Both the position numbers and the translations under genes were made by a program. Below are positions 55,470-63,998 of a stretch of DNA of 64,000 nucleotides, piece after piece. The DNA comes from Bacteroidota bacterium (GTDB lineage: Bacteria > Bacteroidota > Bacteroidia > Flavobacteriales > Weeksellaceae): NCBI GenBank assembly GCA_023422635.1, contig JAFAGO010000014.1:7649-71648 (forward strand). The letters run 5' to 3'. The notes below the pieces were generated by a model. The model ran no database searches. It worked only from the letters and a program-made list of their open reading frames with translations, and was not told where the DNA came from. Each line of letters begins with the position of its first letter. Position 1 is the stretch's first letter.

Positions 55470-57743
55470 ATGGTATTCGATTTAAATATGATTAAAGAGG
55501 TATACTCCAAATACCCCGAAAGAATTGCCGAAGCAAGAAAAGTGGTGGGCAAACCTCTTACGTTATCAGAAAAGATCCTTTATTCCCATCTTTGGCAGGG
55601 AAATGCAACAGAAGCACATGAAAGAGGTGCTTCTTATGTAGATTTTGCGCCGGATCGTGTGGCAATGCAGGATGCAACCGCGCAAATGGCGCTCTTGCAG
55701 TTTATGCAAGCGGGTAAATCTAAAGTTGCCGTTCCTTCTACCGCTCACGCAGATCACCTGATTCAAGCAAAAGTTGGAGCAGATAAAGATTTGCAGGAAG
55801 CAATTAACAAAAACTCAGAAGTTTTCAATTTCTTAAGTTCCGTTTGCGATAAATACGGAATTGGCTTTTGGAAGCCAGGGGCAGGAATTATCCACCAAGT
55901 GGTTTTGGAAAATTATGCATTCCCAGGGGGAATGATGATCGGTACGGATTCACACACCGTAAATGCGGGTGGATTAGGAATGGTGGCAATTGGTGTTGGT
56001 GGTGCAGATGCTGTTGATGTGATGGCAGGAATGCCTTGGGAACTGAAAATGCCAAAACTAATCGGTGTTAAATTAACCGGTAAACTTTCGGGTTGGACTG
56101 CTCCTAAAGATGTTATTTTGAAAGTGGCAGGAATTCTTACGGTTAAAGGTGGAACTGGATGTATCGTTGAATATTTTGGCGAAGGTGCAACGTCAATGAG
56201 TTGTACTGGTAAAGGAACCATTTGTAATATGGGTGCCGAAATTGGTGCAACAACTTCAACATTTGGATATGATGATTCGATGAGAAGATATTTGGCCGCA
56301 ACCGGAAGACAAGAAGTGGTCGATGCTGCTGATCAAATTGCCGAACATTTAACAGGTGATCCAGAAGTATACGCTAATCCTGAACACTATTTTGATCAAG
56401 TGATTGAAATCAATCTTTCAGAATTAACTCCACATCTTAACGGACCATTTACGCCAGATTTAGCAACTCCAGTTGCTGAATTTCACGAAAAAGCAGAGGC
56501 TAATGGTTGGCCAATAGAAGTAGAATGGGCATTGATTGGTTCGTGTACCAATTCATCTTATGAAGATTTATCAAGAGCAGCATCAATTGTGGAAGATGCT
56601 TTTGAAAAAGGGGTTCAACCAAAAGCGATTCTTGGAATTAATCCTGGTTCAGAACAAGTAAAATTTACGGCAGAACGAGATGGTTTCTTAGACACTTTTA
56701 GAAAATTCGAAAATGCTAGAATCTTTACGAATGCTTGCGGACCTTGTATCGGACAGTGGGATCGTGAAGGGGCTGATAAAGGTGAGAAAAATTCTATTAT
56801 TCACTCATTCAACAGAAACTTTGCGAAAAGAGCAGACGGAAACCCGAACACTCATGCCTTTGTGGCTTCTCCAGAAATGGTCGCTGCAGTGGCAATTTCA
56901 GGTCGTTTAGATTTTAATCCAATAACCGATACCCTTACCAACCAAGCTGGTGAGCAAGTGAAATTAGATGAACCTAAAGGATTTGAACTTCCTTCCAAAG
57001 GATTTGCTGTCGACGATAATGGGTATCAAGCGCCTTCAGAAGATGGTTCTTCTATTGTGGTGGCGGTAGATCCGAATTCCGATCGACTTCAAATTTTAGA
57101 GGCGTTCCCCGCATGGGACGGTTTAAATATTTCAGGTGCATTTGTTTTAATTAAAGCATTTGGTAAGTGTACCACCGACCATATTTCTATGGCAGGACCT
57201 TGGTTGAAATACCGTGGCCATTTGGATAATATTTCCAACAACATGCTGATTGGTGCTGTTAATGCATACAATATGGAAACCAATAATGTGAAAAATTTGT
57301 TGACTGGTGAATATGGTGAAGTGCCTGCGGTGCAAAGAGCGTATAAGGCTGCACACGTTCCAACAATTGTTGTCGGCGACGAAAATTATGGTGAAGGTTC
57401 TTCCAGAGAACATGCCGCAATGGAACCTAGACATTTAGGGGTTAAAGCGGTATTGGTAAAATCTTTTGCCAGAATTCATGAAACGAATTTGAAAAAACAA
57501 GGTATGCTTGCCTTAACTTTTAACGACAAGTCCGATTATGATAAAATTCGCGAAGATGATGTCGTAAACTTCCTTGATTTAGACCAATTTGCAGTTGGGA
57601 AACCATTGACAATTGAATTCGTTCACTCCGATGGAACCAAAGATATTGTAGTTGCTAATCATACCTACAATGAAGCACAAATCGAATGGTTTAAAGCTGG
57701 ATCTGCATTAAACTTAATTAAAAGAATGGAAAAGGAAAGTTAA
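55470..57743 (+). CDS. Aconitate hydratase (mitochondrial type)
   Basis: This 757-residue aconitase has the mitochondrial/AcnA-like order of domains. The substrate and cluster motifs are GTDSHTVNAGGLGMVAIGVGGADAVD, LIGSCTNSSYEDLSRA and ACGPCIGQWDR, with cluster cysteines in the last two. The C-terminal swivel domain contains GDENYGEGSSREHAAMEPRHLG. It catalyses citrate/isocitrate interconversion in the TCA cycle and starts 54 nt after acnB. The length and N-terminus match mitochondrial ACO2 better than the ~890-residue AcnA/IRP class. Confidence 0.95.
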   Translation: MVFDLNMIKEVYSKYPERIAEARKVVGKPLTLSEKILYSHLWQGNATEAHERGASYVDFAPDRVAMQDATAQMALLQFMQAGKSKVAVPSTAHADHLIQAKVGADKDLQEAINKNSEVFNFLSSVCDKYGIGFWKPGAGIIHQVVLENYAFPGGMMIGTDSHTVNAGGLGMVAIGVGGADAVDVMAGMPWELKMPKLIGVKLTGKLSGWTAPKDVILKVAGILTVKGGTGCIVEYFGEGATSMSCTGKGTICNMGAEIGATTSTFGYDDSMRRYLAATGRQEVVDAADQIAEHLTGDPEVYANPEHYFDQVIEINLSELTPHLNGPFTPDLATPVAEFHEKAEANGWPIEVEWALIGSCTNSSYEDLSRAASIVEDAFEKGVQPKAILGINPGSEQVKFTAERDGFLDTFRKFENARIFTNACGPCIGQWDREGADKGEKNSIIHSFNRNFAKRADGNPNTHAFVASPEMVAAVAISGRLDFNPITDTLTNQAGEQVKLDEPKGFELPSKGFAVDDNGYQAPSEDGSSIVVAVDPNSDRLQILEAFPAWDGLNISGAFVLIKAFGKCTTDHISMAGPWLKYRGHLDNISNNMLIGAVNAYNMETNNVKNLLTGEYGEVPAVQRAYKAAHVPTIVVGDENYGEGSSREHAAMEPRHLGVKAVLVKSFARIHETNLKKQGMLALTFNDKSDYDKIREDDVVNFLDLDQFAVGKPLTIEFVHSDGTKDIVVANHTYNEAQIEWFKAGSALNLIKRMEKES

Positions 57744-57770
57744 GATTTCCGATTTAAGATTGATATAATG

Positions 57771-57794
57771 CCGCTCTCTTTTGGGAGCGGTTTT
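57771..57794 (+). terminator. Terminator after the aconitase genes
   Basis: CCGCTCTC (57771-57778), a TTTT loop and GGGAGCGG (57783-57790, one G:U) are followed by TTTT. It lies 28 nt after the aconitase stop. Confidence 0.85.
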
Positions 57795-57872
57795 CTGTTA
57801 TTTGTATGTTAATTGTTCCTTAATAATCAAAAAAGTTGACACGATGTTTTAATGTTTGAAAAATCAAATACC

Positions 57873-57880
57873 TATTTTTG
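57873..57880 (+). promoter_or_regulatory. -7 promoter element TATTTTTG just before the SDR start
   Basis: A TAnnTTTG match ends 4 nt before the ATG at 57885, implying a transcript that starts at or next to the start codon. It also argues against the upstream in-frame ATG at 57852. Confidence 0.5.
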
Positions 57881-57884
57881 TATT

Positions 57885-58607
57885 ATGGAAAATTTAAAAA
57901 ATAAATACGCCCTAGTTACTGGTGGAAGTAGAGGTTTAGGTAAAGCTATTGCTGTAGCATTGGCTGAAGCTGGTGCTAACGTGGCGATCACGGGAAGACA
58001 CGAGAGCACTTTAATTGAAGTGGTCGAAGAGTTGAAATCTAAAGGAGTTAAAGCGGCATTCGCTGTTTTTGATGTAAGCAATAAAGAGGAAATTAAAAAA
58101 GCTCTTGCGAAGTTGCAGGAACAAACAGGCTCTTTTGATATTGTAATTAATAACGCAGGAATCGCAGCATTCGGAAGTGTTTTGGAAATGGATGAAGACG
58201 CTTGGGAAGACATTATTCAAACCAACCTTTTTGGACCATACTATGTTACCAAAGCGGTTCTTCCGGGAATGATAGAGAAAAAAACGGGCGGAGATATTAT
58301 TAATATCGCTTCTACAGCGGGTTTAAAAGGGGGAGCCAATACTTCGGCTTATAGTGTTTCAAAAGCGGGATTAATTGCGCTTTCAGAATCATTGATGTAT
58401 GAGATGAGAAAAAACAACATCAGAGTGGTTACACTTAACCCAAGTACCATTGCAACATCGATGTCTAAAGATGTTTTGAAAATTACCGATGGTAATCCAG
58501 ATAAAGTTTTGCAACCCGAAGATTTTGCTCAGTTTATTGTGGATGTTCTTCAATTGAAAAGTAGAGTATTGCTGGCGAATGCAGCATTATTTTCTACAAA
58601 TCCATAG
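57885..58607 (+). CDS. SDR-family oxidoreductase, 3-oxoacyl-ACP reductase-like
   Basis: This 240-residue short-chain dehydrogenase has the NADP-binding motif TGGSRGLG (12-19), the NNAG motif and the catalytic Ser-Tyr-Lys set in INIAST and SAYSVSKAG. It resembles FabG-like reductases but is not in a fatty-acid gene cluster, so its substrate is open. The chosen start gives the standard SDR N-terminus; the upstream ATG adds 11 atypical residues before a promoter element. It converges on rluA with a 9-nt gap. Confidence 0.88.
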   Translation: MENLKNKYALVTGGSRGLGKAIAVALAEAGANVAITGRHESTLIEVVEELKSKGVKAAFAVFDVSNKEEIKKALAKLQEQTGSFDIVINNAGIAAFGSVLEMDEDAWEDIIQTNLFGPYYVTKAVLPGMIEKKTGGDIINIASTAGLKGGANTSAYSVSKAGLIALSESLMYEMRKNNIRVVTLNPSTIATSMSKDVLKITDGNPDKVLQPEDFAQFIVDVLQLKSRVLLANAALFSTNP

Positions 58608-58616
58608 AATAAAGAT

Positions 58617-59312
58617 TTATTTGCTTTCACAAGCACTCCAAACAGCATCATTCTCCGGAACTGGTGCTGTTATTGTTATATTTTCTTTGGTAACTGGATG
58701 TGTAAATTCTAATTTTCGAGCATGTAGCGAAATTCCACCATCGGGATTGGAACGAGCTGCGCCGTACTTTAAATCTCCTTTAATAGGAACTCCAATTTTA
58801 GAAAGTTGCGCACGGATTTGATGGTGTCTGCCTGTTTCTAAATCGATTTCTAAAAGTTGATAATTATCCAAAACTTTCAAAACTTCGTAGTTTAAAATCG
58901 CCTCTTTAGCTCCATCAGTAGCTTTTGGGAAAACAGTGGCTTTATTCGTTTTCTCGTTCTTTTTCAAATAATGAACTAAACGTTGCGTGTTTGGGATAAG
59001 TTCTTTCGGTACTAAAGCCCAATAGGTTTTGGTAATCTCCCTATTTTTAACCATTTGTGTTAAGCGTGAAAGCGCTTTTGAAGTCTTCGCATAAATAACC
59101 AATCCAGAAGTAGGCCTGTCGATTCGATGCACCAATCCTAGAAAAACGTTCCCAGGTTTATGATCTCTTTTTTTGATGAAATTCTTAATAGAATCTAACA
59201 AAGATTCATCACCGGTTTTATCTCCCTGAACAAGTTGCCCAGCTTTTTTATTAATTACTAAAAGATGATTGTCTTCAAAAAGAATTTGATTCTCTGTAAA
59301 ATCCTTTATCAT
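58617..59312 (-). CDS. RluA-family pseudouridine synthase
   Basis: This 231-residue enzyme isomerises uridine to pseudouridine in rRNA or tRNA. The catalytic aspartate is D65 in VHRIDRPTSGLVIYAK. Other family blocks are HHQIRAQLSKIGVPIKGDLKYG and SLHARKLEFTHPV. No S4 RNA-binding domain is present at the N-terminus, which fits the short RluA/TruC-type. It is the last gene of the panB-membrane protein-rluA run, 3 nt after the membrane gene's stop. Confidence 0.9.
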   Translation of the reverse strand: MIKDFTENQILFEDNHLLVINKKAGQLVQGDKTGDESLLDSIKNFIKKRDHKPGNVFLGLVHRIDRPTSGLVIYAKTSKALSRLTQMVKNREITKTYWALVPKELIPNTQRLVHYLKKNEKTNKATVFPKATDGAKEAILNYEVLKVLDNYQLLEIDLETGRHHQIRAQLSKIGVPIKGDLKYGAARSNPDGGISLHARKLEFTHPVTKENITITAPVPENDAVWSACESK

Positions 59313-59315
59313 TTT

Positions 59316-59642
59316 TTATTGTCTCGGAGCTCTCGGGCGGTTAAACATAGAAAGTAAAACGCCAGCAAAAAGTCCAATCGTTTTTACTGAAGATAATCGA
59401 GAATCTGCAGGTAAAAATGCGCCAATAATACAAAGTCCAGCGGCGATGTACATCGGGTATTTGTAGTTGGGATTGGAAAGCAATGGCGCTTGAAATATAA
59501 AGCTCACAGCAATTGCAATGTAAAATACTTTACGATACAGAAAATCGTTAATCTCTGGCGAGAAAAAATTAAACCAACCTACTACTAAACACACGAGTGC
59601 GACGATGGAGGCAACGGATTGTATTAACTGTTGATTTCTCAT
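59316..59642 (-). CDS. Small four-helix membrane protein of unknown function
   Basis: This 108-residue protein has four hydrophobic segments (about 6-24, 36-52, 60-76 and 88-102) and a basic C-terminus (RPRAPRQ). I recognise no family beyond a flavobacterial conserved membrane protein. Its start overlaps the panB stop by one base (TAATG), and its own stop is 3 nt before rluA, so it belongs to their operon, but the context does not reveal a role. Confidence 0.8.
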   Translation of the reverse strand: MRNQQLIQSVASIVALVCLVVGWFNFFSPEINDFLYRKVFYIAIAVSFIFQAPLLSNPNYKYPMYIAAGLCIIGAFLPADSRLSSVKTIGLFAGVLLSMFNRPRAPRQ

Positions 59643-60457
59643 TAGTAACTTTCTTTTTCGTTCGGGAAATCAACATTTTTTACATCTTTCACGTATTGTG
59701 AAACGGCATTGGTAATTTCGGTATACAAATCAAGATAACGGCGTAAAAATTTGGGTGAAAAACCTTGATTCATTCCTACCATATCGTGATATACCAAAAC
59801 TTGCCCATCGCAATGTGGTCCAGCACCAATACCAATTGTTGGAATTGAGATACTTTCTGAAACTTTTTGAGCGAGTGCAGCAGGAATTTTTTCTAAAACG
59901 ACAGCGAAACATCCCAATTCTTCCAAGAGTTTAGCATCGTTAATTAATTTTTCCGCTTCTTCATCTTCCTTAGCTCTTACCTTGTACGTTCCAAATTGAT
60001 AAATTGATTGTGGAGTTAAACCTAAATGTCCCATTACAGGAATTCCAGCATTCACAATTGTGCGAACAGAATCTTCTATTTCTTTTCCTCCTTCAATTTT
60101 AATCGCATGTGCGCCGCCTTCTTTCATCATGCGTACTGCGGATTCCAATGCTTTTTCAGCATTGCTTTGGTACGTACCAAAAGGCAAATCGGCAACAATT
60201 AAAGCGCGATCTACTCCACGAACAACACACTGTGTATGATAAATCATTTGATCCAACGTGATAGGAAGTGTTGTTTCGAAACCCGCCATTACGTTGGCAG
60301 CCGAATCACCAATCAAAATAGCGTCTATACCTCCAGCATCCACCATTCTTGCTGTTGTATAATCGTATGCAGTAATCATACTGATTTTTTCGTTGTCGAA
60401 CTTCATTTTACGAAGCGTCTCGGTGGTGATTTTTTTAATTTCGGAATGTACAGACAT
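59642..60457 (-). CDS. panB: 3-methyl-2-oxobutanoate hydroxymethyltransferase
   Basis: PanB makes ketopantoate from ketoisovalerate and methylene-THF for pantothenate and CoA. The TIM-barrel signatures are MITAYDYTTARMVDAGGIDAILIGDS, the metal site around GDS, LPFGTYQSNAEKALESAVRMM, and MGHLGLTPQSIYQFG. Length (271) is normal. It heads the panB-membrane protein-rluA run and lies 47 nt downstream of the Crp/Fnr gene in the same direction. No panC or panD is nearby. Confidence 0.96.
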   Translation of the reverse strand: MSVHSEIKKITTETLRKMKFDNEKISMITAYDYTTARMVDAGGIDAILIGDSAANVMAGFETTLPITLDQMIYHTQCVVRGVDRALIVADLPFGTYQSNAEKALESAVRMMKEGGAHAIKIEGGKEIEDSVRTIVNAGIPVMGHLGLTPQSIYQFGTYKVRAKEDEEAEKLINDAKLLEELGCFAVVLEKIPAALAQKVSESISIPTIGIGAGPHCDGQVLVYHDMVGMNQGFSPKFLRRYLDLYTEITNAVSQYVKDVKNVDFPNEKESY

Positions 60458-60504
60458 GATAATGAATGCGTGGGATTGTTAAATGGGATTCGGGTAAAGA
60501 TCTC

Positions 60505-61218
60505 CTAAAGAGAAACGTGCCCGAGTTTGATAAGTTTATCGTGATTAAGAATTTTGAAATTTCTTCCTTCTACCTCAATTAAATGATCGGATTTAAATTC
60601 AGAAATTAATCGGATGGCACTTTCTGTTGCAGTTCCAATAAGATTCGCGATTTCTTCTCTTGTTAAAGATATTTTAATGAAACCTTCAGGATCTGTTCCA
60701 AGTTTTTGTTCCAATAATAAAAGGATTTCTGCCAAACGCTCTCGAACAGTTTTTTGCGCCAAGAAGGTAATCGTGTTGGAAGATTCACCCAATTCAAAAG
60801 CAAATTTTTGCAACATCACATAGGATAGTGTAGAATCTACTTCAAGCATATGAATGAAAACATCGGCGGGTAAAAACGTGCTTTCAACATCGGTCATTGC
60901 TTCCGCTCTCGCCTGAAACGATTCTCCACAAAGCAATGAACGGTATCCAACAAAATCGCCTTCCTTGATAAATCTTAAAATTTGATCTTTTCCGTATGCT
61001 CCGGATTTCGAAAGTTTTGCAGTTCCTTTGTTCAATAAATAAACTCCTTTTGGGTTTTCTCCATCCTCAAAAATAACGTCTCCTTTATGGAAGTTAAGCG
61101 ATTTTTTAGAATTTAAAAACGTTTTGAAGTCCTCTTCAGACAGTCTTTTTTTTAGTTCTTCTTCATCAAAAACATTTTGCAATTTCTTTTCGATGGTAAG
61201 TTGTTGCTCTAACGACAT
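60505..61218 (-). CDS. Crp/Fnr-family transcription regulator
   Basis: From the ATG at 61218 the protein has 237 residues: an N-terminal cyclic-nucleotide-binding-like barrel (about 25-130; KGDVIFEDGENPKGVYLLNKG) and a C-terminal winged helix (about 160-225) with ISLTREEIANLIGTATESAIRLISEFK. It has only one cysteine (LLCGES), so it lacks the N-terminal Cys cluster of oxygen-sensing FNR. It is divergent from ccoI/ccoS and may control cbb3 oxidase assembly. A 12-bp palindrome at its own start site suggests autoregulation. The in-frame ATG at 61239 would lie upstream of the predicted transcription start. Confidence 0.9.
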   Translation of the reverse strand: MSLEQQLTIEKKLQNVFDEEELKKRLSEEDFKTFLNSKKSLNFHKGDVIFEDGENPKGVYLLNKGTAKLSKSGAYGKDQILRFIKEGDFVGYRSLLCGESFQARAEAMTDVESTFLPADVFIHMLEVDSTLSYVMLQKFAFELGESSNTITFLAQKTVRERLAEILLLLEQKLGTDPEGFIKISLTREEIANLIGTATESAIRLISEFKSDHLIEVEGRNFKILNHDKLIKLGHVSL

Positions 61219-61223
61219 AGATA

Positions 61224-61235
61224 TGACATTTGTCA
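61224..61235. promoter_or_regulatory. Palindrome TGACATTTGTCA, candidate operator
   Basis: The perfect TGACA-TT-TGTCA inverted repeat lies 6 bp upstream of the Crp/Fnr start and 63 bp before the ccoI start. It overlaps the expected transcription start of the regulator. A half site TGTCA recurs at 61275-61279, close to the ccoI -7 element. Binding by the adjacent regulator is inferred. Confidence 0.5.
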
Positions 61236-61236
61236 G

Positions 61237-61267
61237 CAAAAATAGCGTTTTTGTCCCTAAATTACAA
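61237..61267 (-). promoter_or_regulatory. Promoter of the Crp/Fnr gene
   Basis: On the minus strand TTG (61267-61265) and TATTTTTG (61244-61237) are 20 nt apart, one more than the Bacteroidota ideal of 19. Transcription would start around 61230, supporting the ATG at 61218. Confidence 0.65.
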
Positions 61268-61278
61268 TTATTTTGTCA

Positions 61279-61286
61279 TAATTTTG
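61279..61286 (+). promoter_or_regulatory. -7 promoter element TAATTTTG of ccoI
   Basis: This TAnnTTTG match ends 11 nt before the ccoI ATG at 61298. It supports that start over the long upstream extension of the frame. No ideally spaced TTG is present. Confidence 0.5.
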
Positions 61287-61297
61287 CAAATCGAAAG

Positions 61298-63676
61298 ATG
61301 GATCAAAAAAGTACTCAAAATTGCTTCCACTGTGGACAAGAAATTGACAAAGAGAAAATTCTTTTTGATGATAAAATATTCTGCTGCACAGGTTGTAAAT
61401 CTGTATATGAAATCTTGAATCTGAATGATTTAAGTAACTTTTATGAACTCAATAAGCAGTCTGGAATTCGTCCTGACGAAAATACCACTCAGTTTGATTA
61501 TTTAGATACACCGGAAATCTTCGATAAAGTTACCGATTTCTCTGAAGGAAATACCTCGCTTGTAACTTTCAAAATTCCAGTTATCCACTGTTCATCTTGT
61601 ATTTGGCTTTTGGAGAGTTTGCACACATTAAATCCAAACATCAAATATTCGCAAGTTCATTTTACACGTAAAACACTTCAAGTTTCTTTCAATCATCAAG
61701 AATTGAAATTGAGTGAATTGGCTAAATTTTTAACCAATTTAGGGTATAAGCCCGTTATTACATTGGAAACAGGTGATAAGAAGGACGAAGTTTGGGATAA
61801 ATCTTTGCTCGTGAAGTTTGCTATTGCAGGTTTCGCTTTTGGAAACGGAATGTTTTTGAGTTTCCCAGAATATTTTGGTGCGCGCGACATTTGGGTGGAT
61901 AATAATCGATTTCTTTTTCGTGCTATCTTATTTGTTTTTGCAACTGTTGTTTTCTTTTACTCGGCGTCGGATTATTATAAATCTGCCTGGTATGGCTTGA
62001 AAAACAAAATGATCAATATTGATGTGCCGATTGTTTTGGGAATTGTTGTTCTGTACGGACGAAGTATTTACGAAGTAGTTACCGATTATGGTCCTGGATA
62101 TTTTGATACACTTTGTGGTTTGCTTTTCTGGATGCTTTTAGGAAAAATTTTTCAGCAGCGAACGTATCGAGCGCTTTCCTATGATAGAGATTATAAATCA
62201 TTCTATCCCATTGCGGTTACAAAAGTGGAAGCAGGTGGGATTCAAAAGAATATTTTACTTTCTGAACTTTCTGTGGGCGATCGTATAATGGTTCGGAATC
62301 AGGAAATTATCCCCGTTGATTCTGTGCTCATTAATGGAGAAGGAAATATCGATAATAGTTTTATTACGGGGGAAAGTGCCACAATTGAAAAGAAACCGGG
62401 TGATAAAATTTTTGCAGGAGGAAAGCAAATTGGTTCTGTTCTAGAGCTTGAAGTTATTAAAAATGTCGATCAAAGTTATTTAACGCAACTTTGGAACAAG
62501 GAAGCGTTTAAGAAATACGAAACTGGTTTGGATACCCTTACCAACACCATTAGTAAATATTTTACATTTGTTATTTTAGGGGTTACTTTAATTGCGGGAT
62601 TGTATTGGTATCGAATTGATTTTGAGAAGATGTTTCAGGTGATTTCGGCAATTCTTATTGTGGCTTGTCCTTGTGCGTTAGCGCTTTCGGCGCCGTTTAC
62701 TTTTGGGCATATTATGAGAATTTTAGGTCGAAATAAGTTCTATGTAAAAGATACGCTCACCATCGAGAAGCTTTCCAAAATTGATACGCTGGTTTTTGAT
62801 AAAACTGGAACGATTACTCAAAATAAGAAATCTCAAATTGAATATTTCGGAACTCCAATTTCTGAATTTGATCTATTGAATATCAAATCATTAGTGAAAA
62901 ATTCAAATCATCCATTATCGAAGAATCTATATGAATTTTTACCTATAGAAGATGTGTATTTTCCAATAGAAAATTTTAATGAAATTTCAGGTAAAGGGTA
63001 TGTGGCGGTTGTTCGTGGAAAAACGTATAAAATTGGTTCGGCTTCATTTACAGGTGGCGCTTCTGAAAACCTTGAAACTGCAGTTCATATTTCTATTAAT
63101 GGAGAATATGTAGGCAAGTATACCTTTAAAAATGAATATCGAAATGGTATTCAGAAAATGTTTGAGTTATTAAAAGGTTATCAACTTGATATTTTGAGTG
63201 GCGATAATGCATCGGAAAAAGGTGAGTTGCAAAATCTTGCTCCGAATATTCAAGAAATGCGCTTTAACCAAAGCCCAGAAGACAAGCTTAATTTTATAAA
63301 AGAGCTTCAAGATCAACACCATAAAGTGGCTATGTTTGGAGATGGTTTAAATGATGCTGGCGCCTTGAAGCAAAGTAATGTCGGTATTGCGATTGCTGAT
63401 GATACCAATACTTTTACGCCTTCTTCGGATGTCATTATGAATGGAGAGCGCGTTCCTGAAATTAGGAAATATTTAGACTTAACTAAAGATGCGATGCGTA
63501 TTGTAAAATTGACTTTCGTGATCAGTTTTTTATACAACATTGTAGGTTTAACATTTGCTGTAAGTGGCAATCTTTCGCCGTTGGTTGCCGCGATTTTAAT
63601 GCCGGTGAGTTCAATTACCGTCGTTGCTTTTACCTCTGCGGCAACTTGGTTAAGATCAAGGAAGTACTTTCAATAG
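61298..63676 (+). CDS. ccoI: Copper-translocating P-type ATPase CcoI/FixI type
   Basis: This 792-residue P1B-type ATPase supplies copper for cbb3 cytochrome oxidase assembly. An N-terminal cysteine-rich domain (C9-C12 and C29, C30, C33), typical of CcoI/FixI, is followed by an HMA domain with HCSSC (C98, C101). Membrane helices with the CPC metal site (C457-P458-C459), the phosphorylation site DKTGT (D501) and GDGLND complete the pump. The ATG at 61298 is preceded by a promoter element. The frame is open to 61124, but that extension overlaps the divergent regulator. ccoS follows. Confidence 0.93.
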   Translation: MDQKSTQNCFHCGQEIDKEKILFDDKIFCCTGCKSVYEILNLNDLSNFYELNKQSGIRPDENTTQFDYLDTPEIFDKVTDFSEGNTSLVTFKIPVIHCSSCIWLLESLHTLNPNIKYSQVHFTRKTLQVSFNHQELKLSELAKFLTNLGYKPVITLETGDKKDEVWDKSLLVKFAIAGFAFGNGMFLSFPEYFGARDIWVDNNRFLFRAILFVFATVVFFYSASDYYKSAWYGLKNKMINIDVPIVLGIVVLYGRSIYEVVTDYGPGYFDTLCGLLFWMLLGKIFQQRTYRALSYDRDYKSFYPIAVTKVEAGGIQKNILLSELSVGDRIMVRNQEIIPVDSVLINGEGNIDNSFITGESATIEKKPGDKIFAGGKQIGSVLELEVIKNVDQSYLTQLWNKEAFKKYETGLDTLTNTISKYFTFVILGVTLIAGLYWYRIDFEKMFQVISAILIVACPCALALSAPFTFGHIMRILGRNKFYVKDTLTIEKLSKIDTLVFDKTGTITQNKKSQIEYFGTPISEFDLLNIKSLVKNSNHPLSKNLYEFLPIEDVYFPIENFNEISGKGYVAVVRGKTYKIGSASFTGGASENLETAVHISINGEYVGKYTFKNEYRNGIQKMFELLKGYQLDILSGDNASEKGELQNLAPNIQEMRFNQSPEDKLNFIKELQDQHHKVAMFGDGLNDAGALKQSNVGIAIADDTNTFTPSSDVIMNGERVPEIRKYLDLTKDAMRIVKLTFVISFLYNIVGLTFAVSGNLSPLVAAILMPVSSITVVAFTSAATWLRSRKYFQ

Positions 63677-63757
63677 AGGGTTTATTTTAATGCTTATTTA
63701 GAAGGGTTTTAAATTAACGTTTTTTAACATTTGATGAGAGAAATCATTTATTTTCAC

Positions 63758-63765
63758 TAAATTTG
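63758..63765 (+). promoter_or_regulatory. Candidate -7 promoter element TAAATTTG before ccoS
   Basis: This TAnnTTTG match lies 32 nt before the ccoS ATG; the nearest upstream TTG is 24 nt away. ccoS may therefore have its own promoter as well as read-through from ccoI. Confidence 0.45.
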
Positions 63766-63797
63766 GCATCTCATTTCTGATTAAATTTGCTTTTGCG

Positions 63798-63998
63798 ATG
63801 GATATTCTGTATCTCATGATTTTGTGCAGCGTTTCTCTTGCTGCAGTGTTCCTGATTATCTTTATATTGAACGCAAGAAAAGGGCAGTTTGAAGATGATG
63901 AGTCACCTGCGGTGAGAATCCTTCTTGATGACGAAATTAAAGAAGAAGAGAAGGATGTAAAGGTAAAAAACGATACTAAGAAAGAAGAAAAAAGTTAA
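63798..63998 (+). CDS. ccoS: cbb3 oxidase maturation protein CcoS
   Basis: This 66-residue protein has one N-terminal membrane helix (about 3-25), then the family-typical segment NARKGQFEDDESPAVRILLDD and a highly charged tail. CcoS is needed for cofactor insertion into cbb3 cytochrome oxidase. It follows ccoI by 121 nt, so the ccoN/O/P structural genes probably lie just beyond the window's right edge. Confidence 0.93.
   Translation: MDILYLMILCSVSLAAVFLIIFILNARKGQFEDDESPAVRILLDDEIKEEEKDVKVKNDTKKEEKS

Noticed and set aside
61124..61297. N-terminal extension of the ccoI frame with a serine-rich start
   Set aside because: It overlaps the divergent Crp/Fnr gene and its promoter. The ATG at 61298 gives the standard CcoI N-terminus and follows a -7 element.
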